Origin: Odontocerum albicorne
Taxonomy: Eukaryota > Arthropoda > Insecta > Trichoptera > Odontoceridae
Length of the DNA: 64,000 nt
Reading direction: 5' to 3'
Assembly: GCA_949825065.1 (NCBI GenBank)
Contig: OX463848.1
Coordinates: forward strand, 26,064,699-26,128,698
Below are positions 13,040-25,229 of this stretch, piece after piece; the stretch's first letter is position 1, and each line of letters begins with the position of its first letter. A program made the translations under genes and the position numbers. The notes under the pieces were generated by a model. That model worked only from the letters and a program-made list of their open reading frames with translations, did not search any database and was not told where the DNA came from.

Positions 13040-14707
13040 GGTGATATAATTCAATAATATGATACAACAATATGTTAAATTGTCATTATTTTAAACAAAA
13101 TCAAAATAATGAAATCGGCAAAATTTGCAAAATTCAAACAAAACCAGAAACGTCAAATTGACAATCGTGATAAAAAAAATCTAAATTGTCTGTGGTTTTA
13201 ATATGAGCGTGATATCAATTATGAACATGGCAGCTCAATGCATTCACACACCGCCACATCTATTGTTTCTACTCTCCCGTGTATATATGTAAAGTTCCTT
13301 ATGATTAAATAGTGTATTTGGTATAACAATGTTGCTTCCTAGACATACTTCTAACAGCCTATCACCATGTTCGTTCATTCTCGCGTCACCAAACTTACCT
13401 AATACACTTTCATATCATCTATTGAGATCACCAGCCAAAATATTTGTTTCATTTACTCTTTTCTTTTCCAGTATTTCTTTCACTCTCTCCCAGAAGTCTG
13501 ATTTTGTTTGATAATCTTTTGAGTTTAGTGCATACTCTATAACTACAAACAAATAAGTCAACCCAGCCTTTATCCGCAACTACATAAGTCGAGGAGGGAC
13601 AAATTTGTGGAGATTATCATTAGAACTAATAAAGAAATATTAAAATAGTTTAACCACATTAAAAAATTATTTGTGAAAGATTTAAAAACAAATATGTGTT
13701 TGAAATTTGTGGAAATCGAGGAAAGAATGGAGTGAGGTTGTTGGAAAAAAATAACTGAACTAAGCAGTATGAGAAACAGAAGAGCATGATGACGGGACGA
13801 TGCGAGAGTTGTGTGTATGGGTGGAATTGCTTGAAGATATATCCTCTCCACTTACCTCAAAAGGGGCATGGTGTTACGATTTGTATAAAAAAAGGTTCAA
13901 TCGATTAAACGTACATTTTCAAAAATGATCTCAAAACGTTGTGAGTTGCTCAATTTAGATTTAATATGGCCTTAATGTCAAACTATGCTGGAACATTCTG
14001 TAAATCGAAACCGACGGAATGGAAAAGAAACATGCAAGTCACTAGATCACTAACGCTGACAAATAATAATGTGAAAATGATAAGTCATATGCGTATTTAA
14101 ATGTTGTACGAAAATTATTTGATTTTGAAGAGCGTCGATACATTGAACCGATGCGAATACTAAACTAAGAATCATTTATACAAAAGCCTTAAAGCTCGAT
14201 CAAAATAAGTTCCTTTATCTATTATTCATATTTTTGCAATATATCTTGCTTTTCAAAAGTGAGTCTATCTTAAAAGGAATCCAGTAAAAAATGTGACCAA
14301 ACACTATTAAATATCGGGACTTTCCTATTTCAACTGTGACATCTGGTTACTCCAAAGTTCACCCTTCATCCCTCTCGAATATGCCGCAAGTAAATCAATA
14401 ATATTGAAATGAGTTTCCGGAAGGCTTTGTCGAGCAGAAATGCTACGATTTGGCTTTAGAGGCTGCAGAAATGCCGATTTCGCTAAATTAACATGTAGAT
14501 TATTAAAATACTTATGTTTCTTCTCTTTCAATATTTAAATTATAAATTATCTTTTTCACGTAAATATGCTTATTTAAATAACAAAAAATACGCGTGTGCA
14601 AATAGCAAGTGTTAAATAAAATTTCGCAATATCCATTTCAACTCGCACGTTTTCTTGTTTATTAAATTTTGCCAATTTGTATTATTTTCATCAACATTCT
14701 TTTGAAA
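13040..14707. promoter_or_regulatory. Shared head-to-head intergenic region of PIGQ and TTC39C
   Basis: The two start codons are 1668 bp apart and point away from each other, so both promoters must lie here or just inside. No TATA box can be assigned with confidence. Much of the middle is LINE debris (13262-13560), so the real control regions are probably near each end. Confidence 0.45.
13262..13560 (-). pseudogene. LINE endonuclease-domain remnant
   Basis: The minus strand encodes EYALNSKDYQTKSDFWERV, then NILAGDLNR and KFGDARMNEHGDRLLEVC, followed by a PNTLFNHKE piece. This is the GDFNA...NxNGxxLLxFC...NTxFxHK pattern of LINE endonucleases. A stop occurs right after GDLNR. It belongs to the same broad class as the remnant at 452. 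Confidence 0.7.
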
Positions 14708-17700
14708 ATGGAAATGGAGGAGCCGAATTGGATGACAGCAAGACGTGGAATAAAATTGCTGCTTAATGACAAAAATAAAGAAGCCGAAGACCTCTTCAAT
14801 AACAGCCCTCAAAATATTCACATGACGGCGGGAGTGTGTTATGTGACTTTTTTGGTAATTTTTCTATTCCTTATGTGAGCAAAGTTTCAAAATTTCTTAT
14901 ATAATATTAAAATTACTTAAGAGGTTCGCAAGTGTTTAACATTTAATTTGTTTACATTGTACTTAATTTAAACATAAAATTTGTAGTCAAATAAGCGTAC
15001 AGCTCTTTTTCTTTTAATTAGGGTGAGCCGGGGTAAGTGCACCATATAAAATGAATATATGAAATTAAAAGTATCCAACCATTCTCAGGATCATCACATT
15101 GTTTTCAAACTTTTATACGAAGGATTTCAACTACTCGTATTTCATATTTTAATTAGTTTATCACCAGAGGACTATCTGCTCTTTTTACTTGATTTTTAAG
15201 CATTTTCTCGAAGGAAGTCCTGACAGATGCACTTACCACGTCTTCGGGGTAAGTGCATCTGTATCTTTCGGTTTTATTAATTGGTAACATAATGAAAAAG
15301 TTTGACATCCAATCCAATAAACACGTAATTTAGATATTTTAAATCAGAAAATATAGTGGTATAAATATACTATATAATATCAAATGAAATTATGCAGGAT
15401 GGGGTAAGTGCACCTATTCATTGCTAGTGATGGGACAAAAAAAATGTTTATTTATAATATTATTATTTGAAAATTCAAAATGATAACACTAATATTGAAT
15501 AAGCAAAAAGAAAAATGAAACTAACCTAACCTAACCTAACCCAACATCAAATGAATTTTATTTATGAGTATAAAAAGTTGTACATCTTAGTTATTAAATG
15601 TGATAAAATATAAATTATTTTTATAGAATGCTCTCATGTGTTTTGATGACAAAAAAGTAGCAGAGGCCATTGTGGAAATTAAAAAAATTGAAGAGCAATG
15701 TGTTACACAGATTGGTTGGATGAAGTCAATCAAAAATAAAATATTTTATTCAGAAGAGGAAGATAAGCCATTGGAACAGATATTGGAAGAAAGAATTGTT
15801 CTTGCAGATTCTTTGGTTTGTCAATCTTTTCTTACATTCCTCCGCAATGACTTCACATCTTATATGAAAGGAGGTTGGACTTTGAGGAAAGCATGGAAAA
15901 TTTATCAGCATACCTTCGAACAGCTTTCAGTATTACACCAAAAGATCTTTGGCTATTCTGTCAGAGGTAAATTTAATCCACTAAGGCTGGATTCCCATTT
16001 GAACATGGTCAAATGGCAAACTACTCATGAGCTGCCATAGAGTTGACCATGAGCTGGCTGTGGCATGTCTACAAGACCATAGGAATTGCATGTAATTTTT
16101 TTAACTTAACAGATTGATCAAAGTGAATTTGTCACGGATGGCCATGTTATGACTACATTCAAGTGAGAATTCAGTTTTTTTTAAATTTATTTTAACGATC
16201 ATCAAACTAATATTTTTATTTCAACATTAATTCATGCATTACCTAATCTTTATTGAACATACTCAAATACTGCAATATCTCATACAATGATACAAACTAT
16301 AGAAACTAAATCACCTTGAAAAAGAAATTAAAAATTATTTTTTACTCTCAATGTTTGATGTTGTTAAAGTAAGAATCATTTTAAAAATGAAGTATACAAA
16401 TATGAACCAAAAACATTATAGTAATTTAATATTTTTCACAGGCATATCAAAAGATGAAGACCATTCATCACCTGCAGCAAGTTCCCCAACCACAATGTCG
16501 AGTTCTTCTTGGAGTGTTTATGATAATGAACAGCACTTAAATGCAAACCATATCACTCCAAACAAAGTTATTAAAAACAATCACACCGACAATCCAACAC
16601 ATAATTCTACATTGCCATTTGACAATAAACATCTGCAGTATTTGAAAACAAGAAATTTTTATTCTTGTTCTAGTACAACTATTTCAGATTTTTCTAATAT
16701 GAGTAAAAACTACGGAAAAACTCAGATAAATGAGAAAAAGGGTTGTGTCAATAATAAATATCAAGAAGATGAAGATATAGAAGCAGATGAGGAGAGAAGT
16801 AAAAGTTCTTCGAGTTTATCCGTCCCTCAGGCAATAATCCGTCCAAATTCTATCCATAGTGCTTTTAGTAGTGATGATTCTATTAATAAGAATCATAAAA
16901 ATTCTATGAGAAAATCAGTTTCATTATTTTCCTCTATAAATAGTTTTGGATCTGCAATTTATGAGAGTGCTACATCTCTTATTGGCTTTAAAAAAGAATG
17001 TATAGATGAGTAAGTGTTTTTCTAACAAACTTTTCCATTTGTAGTTCTTTATGATATAATATTTTTGTTGTGGTTAATAACTTGATTTCTTATGTCGATA
17101 AAATTAAAATCAATCAAATATTTAAATGTAATATGTAAATAAACATTAAATTCCATAATTTTCTCATTTAAATATTGTTATTGAAGACAAAAAAATCAAT
17201 ACACTGCAAAGATAAAAATAGTTGTAATTTTAATGTAAGGCTATGTTCTATTATACCTGGGTTCTTTAAGGACTAACAGGGGCTCCAGTGATGGTGAAAT
17301 AATGTGCAAAATCAAAATGCCTAAGGGAGTAATGAATCACCTTGAATGATTTCGAGAAATTGAGGAATCCATAATAAAAACCAAGACTCAATTAGCTCAC
17401 CTTATTTTTCTCTTTCTTTATAATATAGACCTAGACACTAGAGACACATGATAAGCATATAATTCATGTCTTTAAAATGTTGTGTTGGAGGTGGTTCTAA
17501 TGCATTTTAGGGACAATCCAAAGACTTTATTGATCAATCATTTAAAATCATTTGAACACAACATTGGGGGGGGGAGGGCTTGAATAGTAAATATTGGACT
17601 GAAATTATGAATGACAGAAGGACCAGAACCACCCACCCGTTTGAGTGACCAGGTGAAGAAATCAATGGGGTATTAATTTCAGTAGGTAATAGTAAGAAAC

Positions 17701-20700
17701 TTTGCGTACTATGATAGGGATGATTAATAATCATTGTGATCATGATGATCAGAATTGAGAGGATGACAAAAAAATATTCTTGTTTTGTGTTGAAATTTTC
17801 TTGTTTCTAAAAATTTTTGAATCGTTCACTATAAAAAAAAATTGCATTGAACTTTTTTCTTTTCAATTCTTGTTAAGAGCGCTATGTGACTACAGAACAT
17901 TATCTTATTAACTAGAAAAACTGTATGTCTAAATAACTGGCATTGGTTTTTTTTCCTTAATGTATGTCATAAATTACTGGATATTTTTTTTCAGCTGGGA
18001 AAATATAGAACCTGACACCGTACTCCGACTAATGTCAGCAGTGTGTTTTGGTTATGGCATATTCAGGCTGTGTGTATCCCTTGCCCCTCCTTTCGTATTA
18101 AGATGGGTTAATATGTTAGGATTTGAAGGAGATCAATCTGCGGCCATTGAAAGCTTACATTACTCGAGAAAAGGGACTGATATGCGTGCACCGATGGCAT
18201 CGTAAGTAAATATCACAAATTAAATTATTTTATTTCATAAAATCTTTTAACAAAACATCTTGATACCATAATCCAATTTAGATTTTGACAATTCAATAAG
18301 ATTTGGGTCTAAGTTATGATCTTAAAAGTTGATTGTGTAAAAGTCTCGAGACATTTTATAAAAAAAGCTGTAAATAAAGTCCTTATTACTATATGAATTT
18401 CCTAGTATATATGTTCTGTAATAAATATATTTGATAGGAGTGTGATATACTATAGTAGCTTAAGCCCCATAATATATGAGACTCCACTGATTCCAGTTAT
18501 AGACAGTCTCTGCAGAAGACCTTGGCTGTTTAGTCACAAGTATGATCTCCGTAACCTAGTCGGTAAGATACTTGATTTCCACCCGGGGGTTTCAGATTCG
18601 ATTCCCGATGCCACCCTAAAAAGGGTTATAGTCAGGTAAAAGAGTTCATCTGGTAACAATATTCACAAGCGCTGGACATGAACATCCTCTTCACGTGTGT
18701 GGTAGTATTCCCAATGTGCGATTAAGAATTGCGAGTTCTGTACCTACTCAAGTGGTTCTAAGCCCAAAAGATCGATAAATGGGACGGAAGATAATTTTGT
18801 TTCCAAGTTACGCTTCTTAATATGTTCAAACCAATTTAGATGTCTTGAAGTGAATATGAGTAAAAAAATCTGATTCTGTGTATATATCCTAGAAAAAATC
18901 TACCATCTAAATTTTTGTCTGCCATACACTGGTGTTATGATAAGAAGATTTACAGTCTCATCCTGTTGTGTCATTAAACTAAAATATAAATTTTGTTCAA
19001 ATTGTATTTTTCAGAATAGCATTGTTGTGGTACCATACAATAGTTCGTCCATTTTTTAATGTTGAGGGAGCCACTATTGAATCAGGAATCACGGAAGCCA
19101 CTAAGATATTGAATGAAGAAAAAGAATACAAGGATTCAGCATTGTTTTTATTTTTCAAAGGTCGTTTAGAAAGAATTAAGGTTAGTTTAAAAGTTAATTT
19201 CAAATGTATGGGCAATATTCTTAGCAAACTCATTCTGTATTACTCAAGAAAGAATAAGTCATTACTTGATCATACCAAATATTAGTATTAGCTATACACC
19301 TATACCCTTTTCAGTTTCTTTCATTTATATAATTCATCATTACATAATGATGAATAGTATAAATGAAAGAAATTGCAAAGTTTAGTTTTAAACTATTGTG
19401 TGTTTTGTATACACACAATAGCTTAAAACGCTTTGCTTTTATACATGAGTGTTTATACTCGTACATCTTAAATTATTCAAGTTACTAGAATTGTTAGAAG
19501 TACTTTGGAAAAGAAGCTCTGCTACTTATCAATAGCAATAGCATGCTATTCAATAATTTAAATAAAGAATAGTAACGGTACTACTTTACAGTTACTCTAA
19601 GGTCAAAGAGCACTATTAAAACCAGCCCTGGGCAAATAAATGATGGCCTGTGGGCCACATACGATTCATCTCTGATTTCATTGTGATCCGCAAGCTATTT
19701 ATAATATTTATTTACATTTACTATTGTTTTGTGTTGTTTATATAATTATGTATTTATTTTTAATCATAACCTGCGTCTATCAAAAAATCGTATTTTTTAG
19801 CCTTGAGATGATATAAGTGAATGTGTGAGTATGGCTAGTGTGAGCGTGTGTGATGCATAGCACGTGAATCTTCATGTTAACATTTTTGTTTTGGTTTCAT
19901 AATTTTTTTTTTGTGATTATAAATTACATCGCAAAAAATAATATTTAATTTGGCAGCCCGTTTTTGCATTTACAGTCTTACTGTGGCCCTTTAGCCAAAG
20001 TATTTTGCCAGACCTTATTTAGAGTGCGTTTTTTAACAACACTGAGTATTACTAAAAAACTATCCACACTTTTTTAGTGCAATACTAAAATGTTATATTT
20101 TCAATTATTTTTCGTTAAATACTTAATTTTATCAATGTGTATACATCAAATTTACGAGGTTTATATAAAATTATATTATTTATACAAACATATTTAAATA
20201 ATATTTGCTTTTTTAATAGCTCAACATACCAGCAGCTATAGAAGCCTATGAGTTATCAGTCTCAAATGCAGCCCTCACAGATGTAAAGTTGTTAGGTAAT
20301 AAGTTTCACAGTTTTTGTTTATTTTAAACATAAAAAATAATTACCAATGATATACGAGTTTAAAAGAGCTTTCGAAACACATAATGCCAATATATTTTTC
20401 GCAATTGTATTTTGGTGCATCTTTCCCTTTAGATATATTTAAAAAAAAAATTATAAAACCGAAGTCTACTTGCTCAGACATTATTAAAATAAAATAGCCA
20501 ACATTAAAGAATAAGTAATCAGTAACACCTATTTCATATATAGCTAAAGAATATTAAGAATACATAAATGATTTCTATCAATCTGAATATTTTCAGTTGA
20601 TCTGGAAAGGGTTCCTAAATAAAAGATGCATATTTAACTTTCAACTTTTATTCAATTTTGTTATTATTCAAAACATTTTTATATAATTTTAATAACTTAT

Positions 20701-23700
20701 TAAATGTTCATAAATTTTCAAAAGCTCAAGCTGATGTAAAACTCTATATTATGTTCATAAATTTCCAATAGCTTAAAAGACTGTTTTTATATTCATTTTA
20801 AATAAATTAATATTGATTAATCATTTTAAAATTATATGTCTATTTTAAAGGGCTTCATGAAGTAGGATGGTGTCATTTACTGACTCTTGACTATCAGAAA
20901 GCTCATGAATGTTTCCTTCAATTGCGCCATCAAAGCAAATGGTCTAAAAGTTTTTACGCTTATTTGGCAACAATTAATGCTGGTGCTTGTGGTAACATCA
21001 AATCTGTATTGCCCGGGAAAAACGAAATTAGGATACTTTTAGAAAAATCACACAATAAGGTAAATGTTTTACAAAAAAAATATTCTCAAATATATACTAC
21101 ACTACAATATATTGAAATATTTTATACATAATTTTTAAATTTTAGGGAGCGCAGATAGAGAAATATATTAAAAGAAGAGTGGAAAAATTGCCAGATAAAG
21201 ATCTCACAGACTCAAATTGGGTACAGGATAAAGTACATTGGCAACTTTATTGTTTTGAAATGCTTTACCTTTGGAACACCTTCTCGAGCTGTAGTTCAAA
21301 CGACCTTTTATCTATAAGTCAAAGTAAGTGTTTTACACATTCTTTAATTGTTTTTGATGTATTATTTGTAAAAAAACATATCAACATGTTTAACACACTG
21401 TTGATATTAATTTTAAGATGATTAGATAACCTTAGAATTTGGTTTACTAAAAAAAGTAATGTCCAGTAGATCTTAACAAGAGCACTGTTTCTATTTCTAC
21501 TGCTGCTTAAGTAGCATGCTACAGTACCCGGCGGTAAGTAATACACATCGGACTTGAGAAAGTGACTGTTGGCCATAATTGGCTTTGTAGAGCATTGTCT
21601 GTCATTCATATACGTGTTCCTTCGGGATTTGTCAATGAATCGTGCGACAGAGGCGACGCTCTACAAAGCCGAAGTTAGCCGATTATGGCCAACAATCTCT
21701 TTCTTAAGCCCGATGTGTATTACTTACCGACGGGTACTGTACTTTAAATTGAAAAATAACTGATACAGTGCTATTTTTCGTGAGTAATTTTAACAACACT
21801 AACACAAATATGTTCTGACCGTCCCTATTTTGAATCTTGTGCCTTGCCTTTTAATATTTTTACAATTAAGATATCACTATGTGTTGCCAGTTGTCACTTA
21901 GGAATGTCATATTAGTCATAATAATATATTGGAAGATACAGACTGTATTTGAGAACACCGGTTTTTGAAAATATACGACATAATAAGGAAACCATGGGTA
22001 ACATCTAGGAAGCAATTATAAATAGAATTTTTTTTTTTGGGAAAATTAATAAATAAACATCATCATCCTTAGGCACTATCTATCCAATGATAAAAATTGC
22101 CCCTCCCATATCGTTTTCGATGCAATTATCATCCTGCCTCAGTTATTTTATAGTCGATCCATATGACTCATGGTCCAAGGTTATCATTTTGTCATTCTGT
22201 AGCTATATCGTTTGTCATTTCGTTATATTACATAGCCTGCCCACTGCCATATTAGCTAAGCCACAGATTGGAAAGTTTTGGTGATTTTAGTATTTCTTTA
22301 TATTGGTTAATTTTTCTTTCAGTTCCTCAGGGAAATTCCTAATAATGCCTTCTTCATGTTCCATTGTCACTTGGAGTTTGTGTGTTAACTATTTAATGAA
22401 CATATTATTAGACAGGCAGCATCAATGCTATTAATCTTTATCAAATTTGACTGTTATATTTTCATGGAGAAAATGCAAGGGATAAAAAAAAGTTCTTCTT
22501 CTTAAACTTTCTATAGACTCAAGAGTCTGTTACTGCAGGATTGTCCTCCTGTGATGCTGAGCTCCAGCTATCTCTCCATCGTTTCGGGGGTCTCCCTGGT
22601 GGACGCCGTCCATCCAGTACCGCATGCAGAGTTATGTATGGAATTCTTGTTGAATTCATTCTCTGTACATGTTGATACCAGTGTCGTCGACGCTGTCGTC
22701 CCCATCTGATTTTAAACTGGTTCGATGTCACAGGACTCTATATTGGGCAGTTTGTTCTATTCCACAACTCTCTTAACAAATCAACGTTTCCTTAGATTAT
22801 TGTGCAATTTAGTTTTGGAGAGTTTCAATAAGATATTGTTGAAAATGGCTATTTTAAGATATGGCATGGACAATGAATACAATTTTTTACACCTTACTAT
22901 TTTCTAAGATTCCACTTCTTTACAATATATAATTTTTAATAAATATATAAGCAATATTTTAAAATATCTATTATAGCGTGTACACCTGCTGAGGGAGAGA
23001 AAACATTGACTCACGAACCTATGAAAGGGATCGGTTGGCTAATTAAAGGAGCTGCATGTGTGGTCCTGGCTAACCGAATAAAAAGTAGCTCTGAACAGAT
23101 CAATGGAATAAATAATTATGATAATTTAGCTGCATACTTAGCCCATGCAACTGAAGCCTTCAGAATGTGCCTAAGCCTTAGATGCAAGTGCACCGATGAT
23201 GTTCATATTTCTGCTTTTGCTCAGTATGAACTAGCACTTTTATTACTTAGAGATGAAAATGTAAGTAAAATTTAAAAAATACATTACAAAATTTAACACT
23301 CCCGGATTCATACATATAAGATTTTATTATAACTGTATTCATTTATTTTATTAATCTTCACAATATTTCTATAAAAAAATACTGCGATTTGACTCACTTG
23401 TAAACAACTTGTATTAAGTAGAGGATCTAAAATTTTACACATGGATTATGCGAGGATATTGTTTCAACATTGACTGCAGTTATAGCAATGGTGACTTTAT
23501 TTATTTTGACTCTGTGGCACTTAGCAATGTACTATTTGTAAAAAACCAACTTTCTGCATATTAGACTAAGATAAGGTGGATCTATGTTTTTTTTATTGTT
23601 TGATGTAAATATGGACTATTAAAAAGATTGACTTGTTATAAAGTATAATACGCTGTTTGAATTACCTTTGCTATGTAGATATAGCGGATCTACCACACCA

Positions 23701-25229
23701 TCAGGGAAAATTAATGAAAACTGATCAAATCTATGGTCTATGGCACAATACCCAATAGACTGTTAATCAACAAAGAGCATTTTTTCAGAAATATATAAGG
23801 ACATGCTGAATTCTCACTTAATCGTGGTCAACTTGTACCAGGTCTGTAAATATGAAACCGGAATTTGCTCATAGATGGCTCTAGTTGTCAATGTAGTGAC
23901 TGTCAAACCGCGTCATTGCCTTTTTTTCTTGTGTTTACATTTGTCAAAGACTTTTAACTCACAATAATACAAGTTTAAAACAAAAATATGTTTTCATAGC
24001 ATTGAACATGTCTGTTTTTGTGCCTGAAAACTACTATTCACGGACAGCATTGATTTTCTGTTACAATTTGAAGAAAACTGCTGCAGAATCGCATCGAATG
24101 CTTGTCGAAGCTTACGGTGAGCATGCTCTTGGTAAATCACAGTGCTTTGAGTGGTTTAAAATATTCAAAAGTGGTGATTTTGACGTGAGAAACGAAGAAC
24201 GTAGAAGACCACTGAGAATGTTTGAAGACGCCGAATTGCAAGCATTGTTGGATGAGGATGACGCTCAAGCATTGTTGGATGAGGATGAGGACAACGCAAC
24301 AACAACTCGCGGATCGATTAAATGTGACACGAGAAGCCAGCCGTCTCCATACGTTTGAAAGCCATGGGAAAGATCCAGAAGGTGAGAAAATGAGTTCCAC
24401 ATGAACTGAATGAAAGACAGAAGGAAAACCGAAAAACCACTTGCGAAATGCTGCTCGCCAGGTACAAAAGAAAATCATTTCTCCATCAAATTGTGACTGG
24501 CGATGAAAAATGGATATATTTCGAGGATCCTAAGCGTAAAAGATCAAAGACCAAGCAAAGCAGCGACATCTACTTCAAGGCCAAATCGCTATGGACGGAA
24601 GACAATGCTCTGTGTTTGGTGGGATCAGAAGGGTGTTATCTATTATGAGCTGCTAAAACCTGGCGAAACTGTTAATACTGAACGCTACCGACAACAAATG
24701 ATGGATTTGAACCAAGCATTGCGTAAAAAACTACCAGAATATTAAAAGAGGCAACACAAAGTGATTTTGCTTCATGATAATGCACCATCGCACACAGCAA
24801 AACCAGTCAAAGAAACGATTGAGGCGTTTAGTTGGCAAATACTTTCACATGCGGCTTACTCACAAGACTTTGCTCCATCCGATTACTACTTATTTGCATC
24901 GATGGGACACGCACTTGCTGAGCAGCGCTTCACTTCTTACGAAAATGGCTCGATGATTGGTTTGCCTCAAAAGAGATTTATTTTTTCTGCAGTGATTTAC
25001 ATGATATTTGCCATGAACAAAGTCACTGCTCTAACACCATAATGAAAAATTGTATTTTCCACTTTGTCATATTTTTTTTTTTTTTTTTCAGACTAGACCA
25101 GAGGGAAAACTTTTATTGATTAAATCACTATCACAGTATAAGGATTTTGATTTTGAACACCGTTTAAATGTTCGAATCAATAACACTCTGAAAAGCGTTG
25201 AAAAATACGAAAATGAGCAAAATAAATAA
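14708..25229 (+). CDS. TTC39C: TTC39C-like tetratricopeptide repeat protein (10 exons)
   Basis: Exons: 14708-14854, 15627-15966, 16442-17009, 17995-18201, 19015-19180, 20220-20295, 20851-21059, 21146-21323, 22977-23260, 25092-25229; all GT/AG, phases consistent, 770 residues. Family blocks match human TTC39C in order: YMKGGWTLRKAWKIY (about residues 132-146), FGYGIFRLCVSLAPP, LLWYHTIVRPFF, LFLFFKGRLERIK, LHEVGWCHLLTLDYQKAHEC, EMLYLWNTFSSC and DFDFEHRLNVRINNTL near the C terminus. The family (Iml2/TTC39 type) is made of TPR-like helical repeats; TTC39C has been linked to cilia and lipid handling in vertebrates, but its molecular role is poorly known. Exon 3 adds about 189 residues, Ser/Asn-rich and probably disordered, absent from the human protein (585 residues). 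The first of two nearby ATGs was taken as the start. Confidence 0.93.
15021..15420. repeat. Cluster of GGGGTAAGTGCA motifs with a central hairpin
   Basis: The motif GGGGTAAGTGCA occurs directly at about 15030, 15247 and 15401, and once inverted at 15226-15237. The inverted and middle direct copies form a hairpin (GATGCACTTACC, loop, GGGGTAAGTGCATC) at 15222-15262. The cluster spans about 400 bp of TTC39C intron 1. It looks like a decayed non-autonomous transposon, but no target duplication is clear. Confidence 0.5.
15521..15543 (-). repeat. Interstitial TTAGG telomere-like tract
   Basis: Four consecutive CTAAC units followed by CC, i.e. (TTAGG)4 on the minus strand. TTAGG is the common insect telomeric repeat. 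It lies in TTC39C intron 1. Confidence 0.8.
17010..17994. other. TTC39C intron 3, nothing recognised
   Basis: AT-rich intron with one short G tract (17567-17573). No repeat ends or coding motifs seen. Confidence 0.5.
18543..18630 (+). mobile_element. SINE fragment, tRNA-derived head
   Basis: The stretch CTCCGTAACCTAGTCGGTAA followed about 30 bp later by CAGATTCGATTCCCGAT corresponds to the A-box and B-box of a tRNA-derived pol III promoter. Compare CCTAGTTGGTAAGACGCCTG in the SINE at 56155. The LINE-like tail is not seen here. Located in TTC39C intron 4, sense orientation. Confidence 0.65.
19318..19437. repeat. Two consecutive hairpins in TTC39C intron 5
   Basis: Hairpin one: CTTTCATTTATATAATTCAT pairs with the reverse-complementary arm ending ATAAATGAAAG at about 19370, with a tiny loop. 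Hairpin two: GCAAAG then TTTAAACTATTGTGTG pairs with CACACAATAGCTTAAAACGCTTTGC, loop about 7 bp. Arms are roughly 25 bp each with few mismatches. This may be a small foldback element; no coding capacity. Confidence 0.7.
19628..20025. mobile_element. Degraded hAT-type MITE (candidate)
   Basis: The left edge reads CAGCCCTGGGCAAA then GATGGCCTGTGGGCCACAT; the right edge reads GTGGCCCTTTAGCC then TTTTGCCAGACCTT. This CAG-CCTGG.. plus 'GGCC..GGGCC' layout is typical of hAT-derived MITEs in animals. No matching 8-bp target duplication was found, so the ends are approximate. It lies in TTC39C intron 5. Confidence 0.5.
21522..21739. mobile_element. Foldback MITE, copy 2, with TA target duplication
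   Basis: The 218-bp element is flanked by TA (21520-21521 and 21740-21741). The ends are CAGTACCCGGCGGTAAGTAA and, on the other strand, CAGTACCCGTCGGTAAGTAA. The arms extend inward through CACATCGG.CTT.AGAAAG, a GGCCATAAT block and GGCTTTGTAGAGC, about 85 bp each. It is the same family as 3307-3560 but shorter in the centre and with cleaner ends. Located in TTC39C intron 8. Confidence 0.88.
22505..22735 (-). pseudogene. LINE C-terminal fragment
   Basis: The minus strand encodes FKIRWGRQRRRHWYQHVQRM, then DGRRPPGRPPKRWRDSW. This is the H(V)xRM ... GRPPKRW-D end region found downstream of reverse transcriptase in many insect LINEs. No other part of the element is attached. It lies in TTC39C intron 8. 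Confidence 0.65.
23838..24985 (+). mobile_element. Mos1-like mariner, 3' truncated and frameshifted
   Basis: The left end CCAGGTCTGTAAATATGAAA follows TA at 23836-23837. The transposase starts MSVFVPENYYSRTALIF and shares Mos1-like blocks: NLKKTAAESHRMLVEAYGE, HQIVTGDEKWIYFEDPKRK, LLHDNAPSHTAKP and PSDYYLFASMGHALAEQRF. A 23-bp direct duplication (24239-24261 and 24266-24288) repeats LLDEDDAQALLDED, and several frameshifts follow. The sequence stops matching near 24975, before the right end, so the copy is truncated. Located in TTC39C intron 9, sense. Confidence 0.9.

Noticed and set aside
13040..13054. Longer PIGQ start at 13054
   Set aside because: The codon there is TTG; the first ATG in frame is at 13039.
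16351..16441. Upstream extension of the TTC39C exon 3 frame to an ATG at 16351
   Set aside because: The acceptor TTTTTCACAG at 16441 and phase agreement with exon 2 show these codons are intronic.
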